24,001 nucleotides of DNA from positions 1-24,001 of IMG/VR virus record IMGVR_UViG_3300044859_001027. One strand, written 5' to 3'. The stretch comes from a virus. The notes beneath the pieces were generated by a model, which had not been told where the DNA came from, searched no databases, and saw only the letters and a list, made by a program, of their open reading frames with translations. Within the stretch, counting starts at the first letter, position 1, and the number at the start of each line of letters is the position of its first letter. The position numbers and the translations under genes are program-made. Below are positions 13,261-19,575 of the stretch, in pieces.

Positions 13261-13476
13261 TTATCGTCTACGGGTGATTCGACCTTTAGTTAAGTCGTAG
13301 GGGCTAAATTCTATTTCTACTGTATCGCCCAACAGTATTTTAATATCATGCTGACGCATACGGCCACTGATGTAACCTATTACAGTAGGCCCTGCACTCA
13401 TTACTACACGGAACATAGCATTGGGTAATACATCGATTACCTTGCCGTCCATTTTAATACCTTCTTCTTTAGCCAT
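13261..13476 (-). CDS. infA: Translation initiation factor IF-1
   Basis: 71 residues starting [20 protein letters not shown] with [26 protein letters not shown] and [15 protein letters not shown]. This is a full-length OB-fold IF-1 with the family's typical landmarks (MAKE, LPN.MFRV, I.GkmR...I.il.GD.V, PYDL.kGRI). IF-1 binds the ribosomal A site of the 30S subunit and helps start translation. The ATG at 13476 is chosen from the family start; an AAGGAG lies rather far upstream (about 16 bases). It overlaps no other domain and precedes plcP. A phage IF-1 could replace or compete with the host factor. Confidence 0.93.
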   Translation of the reverse strand: MAKEEGIKMDGKVIDVLPNAMFRVVMSAGPTVIGYISGRMRQHDIKILLGDTVEIEFSPYDLTKGRITRRR

Positions 13477-13498
13477 GTTTTTAGTTTTAAAACTCCTT

Positions 13499-13885
13499 TT
13501 AATTTCGGCGCATTGTTGAAATGTCTTTTGCTTCCTGATCACTAAAGATAGGAACAGCGTTAGACTTGTGCATGGTACCTATGCCGATAATCTTAGTACC
13601 AGTGTATTGAGGGATTTGCTTAGTATTGCCGATACCGTCACCTGTATTACGGCTAGGTATGTGATTGCTAGTAGAACGACCAGCAGGCGTAGATAATGAA
13701 TAGACCAGTGACTCACGTTTAGGCGTAGTCATTTTGGGTGACATAGTAGACCATTTAGCTTGATTACGTTCCCACTCTGCTTGTAACTCACGTGCCTTGC
13801 GAGCCTCAGTAGCATTGCGGAATTTCTGTTTACCCTTACGTTTACCGCCGGTTGATAGAGCGGGGTGTGCGAGGTGCATAGTCAT
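13499..13885 (-). CDS. Conserved phage protein of the MTMHL type, 128 aa
   Basis: The N-terminus MTMHL and the C-terminal [20 protein letters not shown] are landmarks I associate with a widespread but uncharacterised phage protein; both ends are preserved with a basic, disordered middle ([20 protein letters not shown]). No enzyme motif is visible; it could be an RNA- or DNA-binding adaptor. It is the first full gene behind the sigma70 promoter at 13918-13946 and precedes IF-1. It has no Shine-Dalgarno; a nine-codon reading frame just upstream ends in a TGA overlapping this ATG. Confidence 0.7.
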   Translation of the reverse strand: MTMHLAHPALSTGGKRKGKQKFRNATEARKARELQAEWERNQAKWSTMSPKMTTPKRESLVYSLSTPAGRSTSNHIPSRNTGDGIGNTKQIPQYTGTKIIGIGTMHKSNAVPIFSDQEAKDISTMRRN

Positions 13886-13911
13886 AATACGTAGGTCATA
13901 GCGTTAAACAT
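13882..13911 (-). CDS. Possible nine-codon leader peptide
   Basis: ATG at 13911 reads MFNAMTYVL and stops at a TGA overlapping the ATG of the next gene (ATGA). The ATG is where transcription from the promoter at 13918-13946 is expected to begin, so it would be leaderless. There is no other support. Confidence 0.3.
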   Translation of the reverse strand: MFNAMTYVL

Positions 13912-13917
13912 GTATGT

Positions 13918-13946
13918 ATTATAGACTAAAACGGAATATCTGTCAA
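13918..13946 (-). promoter_or_regulatory. sigma70-type promoter for the MTMHL, infA, plcP, agt unit
   Basis: On the - strand: TTGACA (13946-13941), 17-bp spacer, TATAAT (13923-13918), both perfect consensus. It lies directly after the stop of the gene at 13950. It should be readable by host RNA polymerase without phage factors. Confidence 0.88.
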
Positions 13947-13949
13947 GTA

Positions 13950-14339
13950 CTACTTTTTTAGTATAGCCCAAATCTTTTCTTTTTCTATAATTTCGGCTTC
14001 AAGTTCCATGTATTGTTTGCGTAGTTCTCGCAAATTGTCCCATCTATTTTCTAATTCTTCATTAGGGTGTAATATAGCTAACCGTTCTTCAATAGCTAAT
14101 AGTGACTCTTTAATTGACTTACCTTTAATAGCAATATCACCCTCAAAAGTAACATCACCCTCAAACTCCGCATTACCCTTAACATGTAATGTACTACCTT
14201 TAAGGTTTGGATCACTAGCTATTGTATATGCCCCGTTGCTGGTTCCCCAATTGATACTACCTGTGTTGTTTGTTGTATACACATATGGTTGCGTATTAGA
14301 TGATGTCACCGTGATAGAGGTGTTAACTCCGTATGTCAT
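13950..14339 (-). CDS. Structural-type phage protein with beta repeat and coiled coil
   Basis: The N-terminal half is Thr/Asn/Ser-rich and ends in a short beta-repeat (GSTLHVKGNAEFEGDVTFEG then DIAIKGKSI). The C-terminal half is a long coiled coil (SLLAIEERLAILHPNEELEN, then LRELRKQYMELEAEIIEKEK and IWAILKK). This build recurs in T4-like phages of aquatic bacteria and looks like a virion appendage or assembly protein. It follows the AbrB-like gene by 2 bases. Confidence 0.7.
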   Translation of the reverse strand: MTYGVNTSITVTSSNTQPYVYTTNNTGSINWGTSNGAYTIASDPNLKGSTLHVKGNAEFEGDVTFEGDIAIKGKSIKESLLAIEERLAILHPNEELENRWDNLRELRKQYMELEAEIIEKEKIWAILKK

Positions 14340-14341
14340 AA

Positions 14342-14527
14342 TTATGCCTTAGTAAAAACATAGTTCCCTTTATCATCCAATTCAATAGCAATCTCGTCTC
14401 CCTCTTTCCAATTTAATGCTCTTAGAAGTTCAGGAGGAATTGGTAATAATAAATCATCGTTGTCATCTTTATGAGTAACAACCTCATACGATGTAGAACT
14501 TGAACTATGTTTTTTCATTGTACTCAT
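14342..14527 (-). CDS. Small AbrB/MazE-like protein, 61 aa
   Basis: Residues 26-60 read LLLPIPPELLRALNWKEGDEIAIELDDKGNYVF, the 'lpiP..l...l.w..GD.i.i' pattern of AbrB/MazE swapped-hairpin DNA-binding domains. The N-terminal 25 residues are Ser/Thr-rich and disordered. A regulator or auxiliary DNA binder is likely; no toxin partner is next to it. The start has no Shine-Dalgarno, so the exact start codon (14527 or 14518) is uncertain. Confidence 0.65.
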   Translation of the reverse strand: MSTMKKHSSSSTSYEVVTHKDDNDDLLLPIPPELLRALNWKEGDEIAIELDDKGNYVFTKA

Positions 14528-14548
14528 TTTTTGTCAATATGTCAATAC

Positions 14549-15082
14549 TTATGTGCCCAAATAGGGTTCATATATTTTCGTCAATTGTTTGATAGTGTGG
14601 TCTGTGCTTGCGTCACTATGTTTGACTGCAATGCCACCTGCTTCTGCCCAACTGTTAAGATAATAGTTAAAGTCATCTACTAACACATTGGGTCTTCCAT
14701 CTGTAATAGCATACTTGAATTTGCGTCTTGTAAAGATAGCATCTTGACTAGTCCCTGGATTATATTGATCCAACCAATCACGTTTAGCTTTTTTACTAGC
14801 CTCTTGTTCATTACGTAATGGAGCACTTAATACAGTGAATGGAATCTTGTTATCATGGAGCCATTTAATGATAACTTGACCTCCGGATAAAGGACCTAAG
14901 TTACGGAATAGGTCATACACTGCTTCTGGCCCCTCTAAACTTAATCTAGTTATAGCTTCATCTTGATCTGGGATATCATCCCAATGATTTACATTTTCAC
15001 GTTTTGCAACAGCATGAAACAAGTCTGCTTGCACCCCATCCATGTCTAAGTATAAGTGTGGCATTGGGTTATTTATATTCAT
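14549..15082 (-). CDS. HAD-family 5'-nucleotidase-like protein
   Basis: HAD motif I is LYLDMDGVQADL (Asp13, Asp15). FTVLSAPL carries motif II (Ser), and NVLVDDFNYYLNSWAEAGG holds the acidic motif IV. Size (177 residues) and layout fit the cytosolic 5'(3')-deoxyribonucleotidase type, which removes phosphate from nucleoside monophosphates. In a phage it could balance dNMP pools or salvage host nucleotides. The ATG at 15082 is preferred to a TTG at 15112, which falls within the late-promoter region; a purine-rich TAAGAGAA precedes it. It is transcribed divergently from the DUF4337-like gene. Confidence 0.75.
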   Translation of the reverse strand: MNINNPMPHLYLDMDGVQADLFHAVAKRENVNHWDDIPDQDEAITRLSLEGPEAVYDLFRNLGPLSGGQVIIKWLHDNKIPFTVLSAPLRNEQEASKKAKRDWLDQYNPGTSQDAIFTRRKFKYAITDGRPNVLVDDFNYYLNSWAEAGGIAVKHSDASTDHTIKQLTKIYEPYLGT

Positions 15083-15102
15083 TTCTCTTATTTTCACATT
15101 GA

Positions 15103-15110
15103 TATTTATC
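15103..15110 (-). promoter_or_regulatory. Late-promoter-like motif GATAAATA (leftward)
   Basis: GATAAATA on the - strand, 20 bases before the nucleotidase start at 15082. It stands back to back with the rightward AATAAATA at 15139. Confidence 0.5.
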
Positions 15111-15138
15111 AATACACAGATATATAGGCAATATTTCC

Positions 15139-15146
15139 AATAAATA
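15139..15146 (+). promoter_or_regulatory. Late-promoter-like motif AATAAATA (rightward)
   Basis: AATAAATA 33 bases upstream of the + strand start at 15179, which also has an AAAGGAGAC Shine-Dalgarno. The A/T-only stretch between them contains several TATAAT-like hexamers, so the exact promoter is uncertain. Confidence 0.4.
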
Positions 15147-15178
15147 TTATTATAATTATAACTATAAAGGAGACTAGA

Positions 15179-15718
15179 ATGGCAGAAGTCAAAACATTAT
15201 CACGGTCAGAACGTGAGGCACAAATCAAGGATAAAGCAGGTTGGGTAATCTGTATTCTTGCGGCTTGTCTAGCTATCAATACACTGATGGGCGGCAGTAA
15301 TTCAAGCAAGATATTGAACAACACAATTGATGCTAACAATACTTGGGCATTTTATCAAGCAAAATCAATCAAACAAACATTAGCTGAAATGGCTCACGAT
15401 GATGCAGACCTTGCCAAAGACACAAAGAAAATGGAAGCGTTACAAGCTAAAATAGACCGTTACGAAAGTGATCCTAAATCCGGAGAGGGTAAAAAGGAAT
15501 TGATGGCTAAAGCACGTAAATTAGAAGATGAACGTTCTGTAGCTAAACAACGTAGTCCATGGTATACATATGCAGGATCATTACTACAGATTGCTATTGT
15601 GTTACTAACTGCTAGTATTCTTGCAGTAAATACACGACTATATTCGGCTAGTATAGGTGTTGGTGGTCTAGCAATACTATTGATGAGCCAAGCTGTTTGG
15701 CTTTGGATTCCAATTTAA
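15179..15718 (+). CDS. DUF4337-like membrane protein
   Basis: One N-terminal helix (residues 22-40, GWVICILAACLAINTLMGG) and two C-terminal helices (about 131-150 and 155-176) flank a charged coiled-coil domain. The segment DANNTWAFYQAKSIKQTLAE and the pattern LQIAIVLLTASILAVN fit DUF4337, a bacterial and phage membrane family of unknown function. It is probably an inner-membrane protein with its coiled coil on one side. It begins the rightward operon; a perfect palindrome follows the stop. Confidence 0.75.
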   Translation: MAEVKTLSRSEREAQIKDKAGWVICILAACLAINTLMGGSNSSKILNNTIDANNTWAFYQAKSIKQTLAEMAHDDADLAKDTKKMEALQAKIDRYESDPKSGEGKKELMAKARKLEDERSVAKQRSPWYTYAGSLLQIAIVLLTASILAVNTRLYSASIGVGGLAILLMSQAVWLWIPI

Positions 15719-15720
15719 TT

Positions 15721-15746
15721 TTATAATAAACTTAAGTTTATTATAA
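15721..15746. repeat. Perfect 26-bp palindrome in the intergenic spacer
   Basis: Arms TTATAATAAACTT and AAGTTTATTATAA are exact reverse complements with no loop. It starts 2 bases after the DUF4337-like gene's stop and ends 15 bases before the next ATG, just ahead of an AGGAG Shine-Dalgarno. It may be an operator, a cruciform, or an RNA hairpin. Confidence 0.85.
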
Positions 15747-15761
15747 TCCAGGAGTCCAACT

Positions 15762-16589
15762 ATGGATCCGTTGACCCTTCTCGCACTTGCTAATGGCGCA
15801 GTTGCAGCCATTAAGAAGGGTTGCCAACTTTACAAAGATATCAAAAGTGCAGCCGGTGATGTAAAGGGAGTACTTGATGATTTGGACAAGCAATTCAACA
15901 AGCAACATGAAGGCAAACCAGCTACCAAAGAACAACGTCAACAGTTTGAGCAAAAGAAAAAAGAAGTAAGAGCAAATATTGAGAAGGATCCAAATGATGT
16001 TATGTCCGTCATTGGAGACCAATTAGGAACATTCTTTGATGCAATGGATAAGATTGAAGAATTGTTCTATGAAGAAGAAAAGAAATCTAAAGAGGTATAC
16101 GTTGGTGATGTATCGCTAAGCCGTAGAGCATTGCAACGTGTATTGATTCGTTCCAGACTTGAACAGATGGAAGTTGAATTACGTGAACAAATGATTTACC
16201 ACGTACCAGCAGACCTAAAAGATTTGTGGACACGATTCCAAGAAATGCGTGGACAAATTATCCAAGAACAAAAGATTGCTAGATTGGTCAAAGAAAAAGA
16301 AGATGCAATCAAGGCCGCTAAACGCAAAAAAAGAATGGAAAATCTTACATTAGAAATTTCATTTATTGTTGGAATAATAATGATTTTTGTCGTAATGGGT
16401 GCTTTGTTCACATGGATACATTATGACAAGAAAAAGAGATGGCCAGAATTGGAACAAAAGACATATCAACAAGAGTTAGAAAGAGAAAAGCAATTAAGGA
16501 ACGAAAGAATTTTACAAGCAATCAAATATCTTGATGAAAAAAATCAAGAACAAAACAGGAAATTGATAACACCAAATGAAGAAAAATAA
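15762..16589 (+). CDS. Phage coiled-coil membrane protein, 275 aa
   Basis: Begins MDPLTLLALANGAVAAIKKG then CQLYKDIKSAAGDVKGVLDD, an alanine-rich amphipathic helical region. Long charged helices follow (residues 55-190), then one transmembrane helix at about 197-220 (LEISFIVGIIMIFVVMGALF) and a charged helical C-terminal tail. The N-terminus resembles a protein I associate with T4-like aquatic phages; function is unknown. It may be membrane- or virion-associated. It is encoded next to the DUF4337-like protein and two more small membrane proteins, suggesting a joint envelope role. Confidence 0.65.
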   Translation: MDPLTLLALANGAVAAIKKGCQLYKDIKSAAGDVKGVLDDLDKQFNKQHEGKPATKEQRQQFEQKKKEVRANIEKDPNDVMSVIGDQLGTFFDAMDKIEELFYEEEKKSKEVYVGDVSLSRRALQRVLIRSRLEQMEVELREQMIYHVPADLKDLWTRFQEMRGQIIQEQKIARLVKEKEDAIKAAKRKKRMENLTLEISFIVGIIMIFVVMGALFTWIHYDKKKRWPELEQKTYQQELEREKQLRNERILQAIKYLDEKNQEQNRKLITPNEEK

Positions 16590-16722
16590 GTACACGTTTT
16601 TAGAATGGGTATTTGACAATGTTGGATTTGGTAAATTTATTTTATTATTTTATCTATTTTTAATATTAGTCGGGTCTGGATTATTGACAATTATTTGGTT
16701 TTATACCAAAGACTATAGATGA
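16576..16722 (+). CDS. 48-residue single-helix membrane protein
   Basis: The ATG at 16576 lies 14 bases inside the end of the upstream gene in another frame. The 48-codon frame starts MKKNKYTFLEWVFDNVGFGK, followed by a strong hydrophobic helix (FILLFYLFLILVGSGLLTII) and WFYTKDYR. It fills the gap before the gene at 16729. Coupled translation is likely because there is no close Shine-Dalgarno. Confidence 0.5.
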   Translation: MKKNKYTFLEWVFDNVGFGKFILLFYLFLILVGSGLLTIIWFYTKDYR

Positions 16723-16728
16723 TCATAG

Positions 16729-17046
16729 ATGAGCCCTTTAAAGAAAAAATTAATTGGCATCGGAGCTGTGGTGACTTTGATTGCGCCAATGATTCCAAAT
16801 TACGTGAACATTAGTATATCAGTGCCTATAAAAATTGAAGCACAGATATCATCAAAAAAAGAAAAACATTATGAGATTGTAACCAAAACTTGTAAGTTAC
16901 ACAACTCATTTGTGACTAAAGAAGGATTGAAAGTATGTGACTATGCGTGTGATGGATCAGATAAACAACATGTTTTTAAAACATACTTTAACAACGCATC
17001 TAGATGTCCAGCGACAATAACCGAACAGGTTAAGGAAAAACAATAA
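16729..17046 (+). CDS. Membrane-anchored or exported small protein, 105 aa
   Basis: Basic start (MSPLKKK) and hydrophobic stretch (LIGIGAVVTLIAPMIP) form an N-terminal signal anchor. The remainder is polar with four cysteines (TCKLHNSF, KVCDYACDG and SRCPA), which may pair in the periplasm. No known domain is recognised. It lies in the rightward membrane-protein cluster. A late-like AATAAATA covers its stop codon. Confidence 0.6.
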   Translation: MSPLKKKLIGIGAVVTLIAPMIPNYVNISISVPIKIEAQISSKKEKHYEIVTKTCKLHNSFVTKEGLKVCDYACDGSDKQHVFKTYFNNASRCPATITEQVKEKQ

Positions 17047-17067
17047 ATATTATGAACAATATGGCGT

Positions 17068-17075
17068 TATAAATA
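17068..17075 (+). promoter_or_regulatory. T4-type late promoter TATAAATA
   Basis: An exact TATAAATA followed by C, 16 bases before a start codon with a TAGGAG Shine-Dalgarno. It is the best match to the T4 late consensus in the window. Confidence 0.7.
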
Positions 17076-17091
17076 CTTTATAGGAGATTGT

Positions 17092-17298
17092 ATGAGTATA
17101 GATATCAAAAGCGTAGTCAATCGCATCAAGAATTTGAGAGAGTTTGTAATTGAAGTAGAAATCCCAGATGGAAAAACCTTAAGTGGAATCATGCCATATG
17201 ATGTTAAAATAAGTAAAAATATTGGTAGATTTAAAATTTATGCAGCCAGTATGGAAGAAGCAAAACAACGTATTGACGAATACTTAGAGAAAGAATAA
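17092..17298 (+). CDS. Small alpha/beta hypothetical protein, 68 aa
   Basis: Sequence MSIDIKSVVNRIKNLREFVI, then EVEIPDGKTLSGIMPYDVKI and a C-terminal helix (ASMEEAKQRIDEYLEKE), suggests a beta-alpha mini-domain. It has its own late promoter and Shine-Dalgarno and is followed at once by a terminator, so it can be a single-gene unit. I do not recognise a family. Confidence 0.65.
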   Translation: MSIDIKSVVNRIKNLREFVIEVEIPDGKTLSGIMPYDVKISKNIGRFKIYAASMEEAKQRIDEYLEKE

Positions 17299-17301
17299 TA
17301 T

Positions 17302-17321
17302 GCCCCGAAAGGGGCTTTTTT
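17302..17321 (+). terminator. Intrinsic terminator with GAAA tetraloop
   Basis: GCCCC-GAAA-GGGGC stem-loop (17302-17315) followed by six T. It lies 3 bases after the stop at 17298, and the next gene's AGGAG Shine-Dalgarno follows directly. Confidence 0.88.
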
Positions 17322-17333
17322 ATAGGAGAAAAA

Positions 17334-17480
17334 ATGAGTTGGTATAAAAGAAAACCTAGAAAAAACGAGCTACACAAACATGTATATCCTCCCCATCGCA
17401 CTAGTCCTGCGACAGAAAAAATGTTAGAAGAAGCAAAGAAGACTGGCCCAGACCAAAACAAATTAAAAACTGATAAATAG
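17334..17480 (+). CDS. 48-residue basic phage protein
   Basis: MSWYKRKPRKNELHKHVYPP, then HRTSPATEKMLEEAKKTGPD and a lysine-rich end. The 'SPATEKMLEEAKKTGP' type ending is familiar from small T4-like phage proteins of unknown function. It has an AGGAGAAAAA Shine-Dalgarno directly after the terminator. The last codons (Thr-Asp-Lys-stop) form the GATAAATA late motif for the next gene. Confidence 0.6.
   Translation: MSWYKRKPRKNELHKHVYPPHRTSPATEKMLEEAKKTGPDQNKLKTDK
17472..17479 (+). promoter_or_regulatory. Late-promoter-like motif GATAAATA
   Basis: GATAAATA overlaps the stop of the 48-residue protein, 24 bases before the start of the RCC1-repeat gene at 17504. It has the same form as the motifs before the tail fibres. 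Confidence 0.5.
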
Positions 17481-17503
17481 TAGATGATTTTGATAAGCAT
17501 ACA

Positions 17504-18955
17504 ATGATAATATCAGGTGGATTTAGTTTAACAGGCGGTGCCTCTTTTGCAATAGAAAGAGAACCTGACGCTCCTACAATTGGTGTTGCTACTGCAAATG
17601 GCAGTACTGCAGCCACAGTGACGTTCACTGCACCTACATTCAATGGTGGTAGAACAATAACAACCTACACAGCAACTAGTAGTCCCGGAAGTATTACGGG
17701 AACATTAAGTCAAGCTGGTAGTGGTACAATAGATGTTTCTGGATTAACAACCGGAGTATCATATACATTTACAGTAACTGCTACTAATGCATTAGGTACA
17801 AGTTCACCTAGCAGTGCAAGTAATAGTATTACACCTGCTCAATCTATTGTTAGTAATCAAATTGCAACTACTGATTTGAATACATATGTGATTAATACTA
17901 CCAATGGGGTAGCATATGGCTGGGGATTGAATAATCAAGGTGCAGGCGGTGAGATAGGCAGTGTAGGGGACGGCACGTCAATTACTAGATCAACACCTGC
18001 AATAATCGGTGGAAGTTTCTTGTCTATTATGGGAATATCAATGGGTGGGTTTGGCATAAAATCCGATGGTAGTTTATGGAGTTGGGGAGCAGATGGCGGC
18101 ACTGGCAAACTGGGACTTGGAGGTACTTCTTCCAGATCAAGTCCAACTCAAATAGGGTCAAGTACCAATTGGATACGATTGGCATTAAGTCCTGGTGACA
18201 ACGGGACGATGGCTGCAGCTATCAATAGTTTAGGTCAATTATATGCATGGGGATATGATGATTACGGAACTTTTGGTAATGGTGTTGCAGGATACCGTAG
18301 AAGTAGTCCGGTACAAATAGCAGGATCTTGGACAATGGCCTCAATTGGTTATAATAATGCAATCGGTATTAAAAGTGACGGAACTGTATGGTCTTGGGGA
18401 AATAATCAATGGGGATTTATCGGCGATGGTACTACAATTAGCAGATCAAGCCCGGTTCAAATTTTATCCGGCAAAACTATTACTTATGTAGGTTTAAAAG
18501 GTAACGCCGGCGGCCTTGCACTTGAATCTGACGGAAAATTATGGTCATGGGGAATTAACTCCCCTTATGGAAGTGTCGGTGATAATACTAATATTAGCAG
18601 GAGTAGTCCGGTACAGGTAGCTGGATCTTGGACATCTGTTTCAGGTGGCAATTATTTTGTATTGGCAATCAGGTCCGATAACACCTTATGGTCTTGGGGA
18701 TATAATGGTTATGGTGAATTGGGATTACCTATACCAGGTGGTAATGTATTCCGTAGTAGCCCAGTACAAATTGGTTCTAATTCTAATTGGACAAAAGTTG
18801 CCGCAGGCAATGGCGGCGCTATGGCATATAATTCAAGTAATCAATTATTTGTTTGGGGAAGAAACGCCGGCGGCTCATATAACTTCTTTAGGGTAGGCGA
18901 TGGAACAAGTATTAACAGGAGTAGCCCAGTGCAAATTGGTACTACATGGGGATGA
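17504..18955 (+). CDS. FN3 domain plus RCC1-repeat beta-propeller protein, likely virion adhesin
   Basis: 483 residues. After a short Gly-rich N-terminus, residues about 20-112 form a fibronectin type III domain (PDAPTIGVATANGSTAATVT through SGLTTGVSYTFTVTATNALG). Residues 118-483 contain seven RCC1-type repeats, each with a 'LWSWGxNxxGxxGdGT' strand pair and an 'RSSPVQI' turn, at spacings near 50 residues. This is the number needed for a closed seven-bladed propeller. RCC1-like propellers with Ig/FN3 domains appear on phage surfaces as fibre tips or capsid decorations that bind host glycans or proteins. A virion role is inferred. No export signal is present. A late-type motif precedes it. 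Confidence 0.82.
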   Translation: MIISGGFSLTGGASFAIEREPDAPTIGVATANGSTAATVTFTAPTFNGGRTITTYTATSSPGSITGTLSQAGSGTIDVSGLTTGVSYTFTVTATNALGTSSPSSASNSITPAQSIVSNQIATTDLNTYVINTTNGVAYGWGLNNQGAGGEIGSVGDGTSITRSTPAIIGGSFLSIMGISMGGFGIKSDGSLWSWGADGGTGKLGLGGTSSRSSPTQIGSSTNWIRLALSPGDNGTMAAAINSLGQLYAWGYDDYGTFGNGVAGYRRSSPVQIAGSWTMASIGYNNAIGIKSDGTVWSWGNNQWGFIGDGTTISRSSPVQILSGKTITYVGLKGNAGGLALESDGKLWSWGINSPYGSVGDNTNISRSSPVQVAGSWTSVSGGNYFVLAIRSDNTLWSWGYNGYGELGLPIPGGNVFRSSPVQIGSNSNWTKVAAGNGGAMAYNSSNQLFVWGRNAGGSYNFFRVGDGTSINRSSPVQIGTTWG

Positions 18956-19263
18956 TATATAAATTTTTAATAATCCCTTTTCTATGCGTCAGTTCTTTTG
19001 TATACGCCGAAGCACAAACCTTAAGTTTTGACGCTCAGTGTGATGACACTAAAATTGTAGTGGAACTACTATCAAAGAAATATCGTGAGATACCTATTGC
19101 ATTTGGTGATACTGAAGATGTTGCAAAAAGCAAAATGAGTATATGGGTTAACCCTGCAACTAAATCTTGGAGTATAGTGGCTACGAAAGAAAAACTTAGT
19201 TGTATTATTGGCGTGGGTGAAAATTTTGAATTTATCCCACTCAAACCTGCAAGACAGGTCTGA
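18952..19263 (+). CDS. Secreted or periplasmic hypothetical protein, 103 aa
   Basis: The signal peptide MIYKFLIIPFLCVSSFVYA ends in an AxA-like cleavage site; the mature part is small with two cysteines (QCDDT and SCIIGV). The ATG at 18952 overlaps the RCC1 gene's TGA and is preferred over the ATG at 18946. The domain is unrecognised. One base separates its stop from that of the convergent gene, and no clear terminator lies between. Confidence 0.65.
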   Translation: MIYKFLIIPFLCVSSFVYAEAQTLSFDAQCDDTKIVVELLSKKYREIPIAFGDTEDVAKSKMSIWVNPATKSWSIVATKEKLSCIIGVGENFEFIPLKPARQV

Positions 19264-19264
19264 C

Positions 19265-19555
19265 CTATTTCCTTATAGGAATATAGTCAACATTTGGAAT
19301 AGGGGAATAATCTTTAGTTAGATTGTTTCTCATATCATCCCCGTACTTCAATGTTACATAGCTATAGATTTTGTCAATATCTTTGATATACTCGTTGATA
19401 CCAATAAGCAAGTGGTTATCCCAACGAACAGTTTCATCTACATTCTTTTTTAGATTAACATCATTTAAGATATCATCAAAGTTATTCGATTCACGGTAAA
19501 AGGTATAGTATTTCATTTTTTCCAAAGTATAAAGTTGATGTAGTAAGGATTTCAT
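19265..19555 (-). CDS. Hypothetical protein with duplicated N-terminal segment, 96 aa
   Basis: Starts MKSLLHQLYTLEKMKYYTFY; the frame upstream of the ATG repeats the same LYTLEKMK residues because of a 39-base DNA duplication. The ATG at 19555 overlaps the upstream TGA (ATGA) and has GGA 5 bases before it; a second, equally good ATG is at 19516. The rest is a charged helical protein with no known domain. Confidence 0.55.
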   Translation of the reverse strand: MKSLLHQLYTLEKMKYYTFYRESNNFDDILNDVNLKKNVDETVRWDNHLLIGINEYIKDIDKIYSYVTLKYGDDMRNNLTKDYSPIPNVDYIPIRK

Positions 19556-19575
19556 TTTTTCCAAAGTATAAAGTT
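19511..19575 (-). repeat. 39-bp tandem duplication spanning a start site
   Basis: Two identical 26-base segments (19511-19536 and 19550-19575), each starting TTTCATTTTTTCC on the + strand, are 39 bases apart. On the - strand each carries TTTGGAAAAAATGAAA, a Shine-Dalgarno-like GGA plus ATG. Confidence 0.85.

Noticed and set aside
14517-14545. TTGACA, 17-bp spacer and TACAAT on the - strand before the AbrB-like gene
   Set aside because: The -10 hexamer overlaps both candidate start codons, so the transcript would begin inside the gene. No downstream start fits. It could only serve the next gene and is not scored as a promoter.
19261-19282. Possible terminator between convergent genes at 19263/19265
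   Set aside because: Only a weak 4-bp TTCC/GGAA stem with no G+C-rich stem or T-run.
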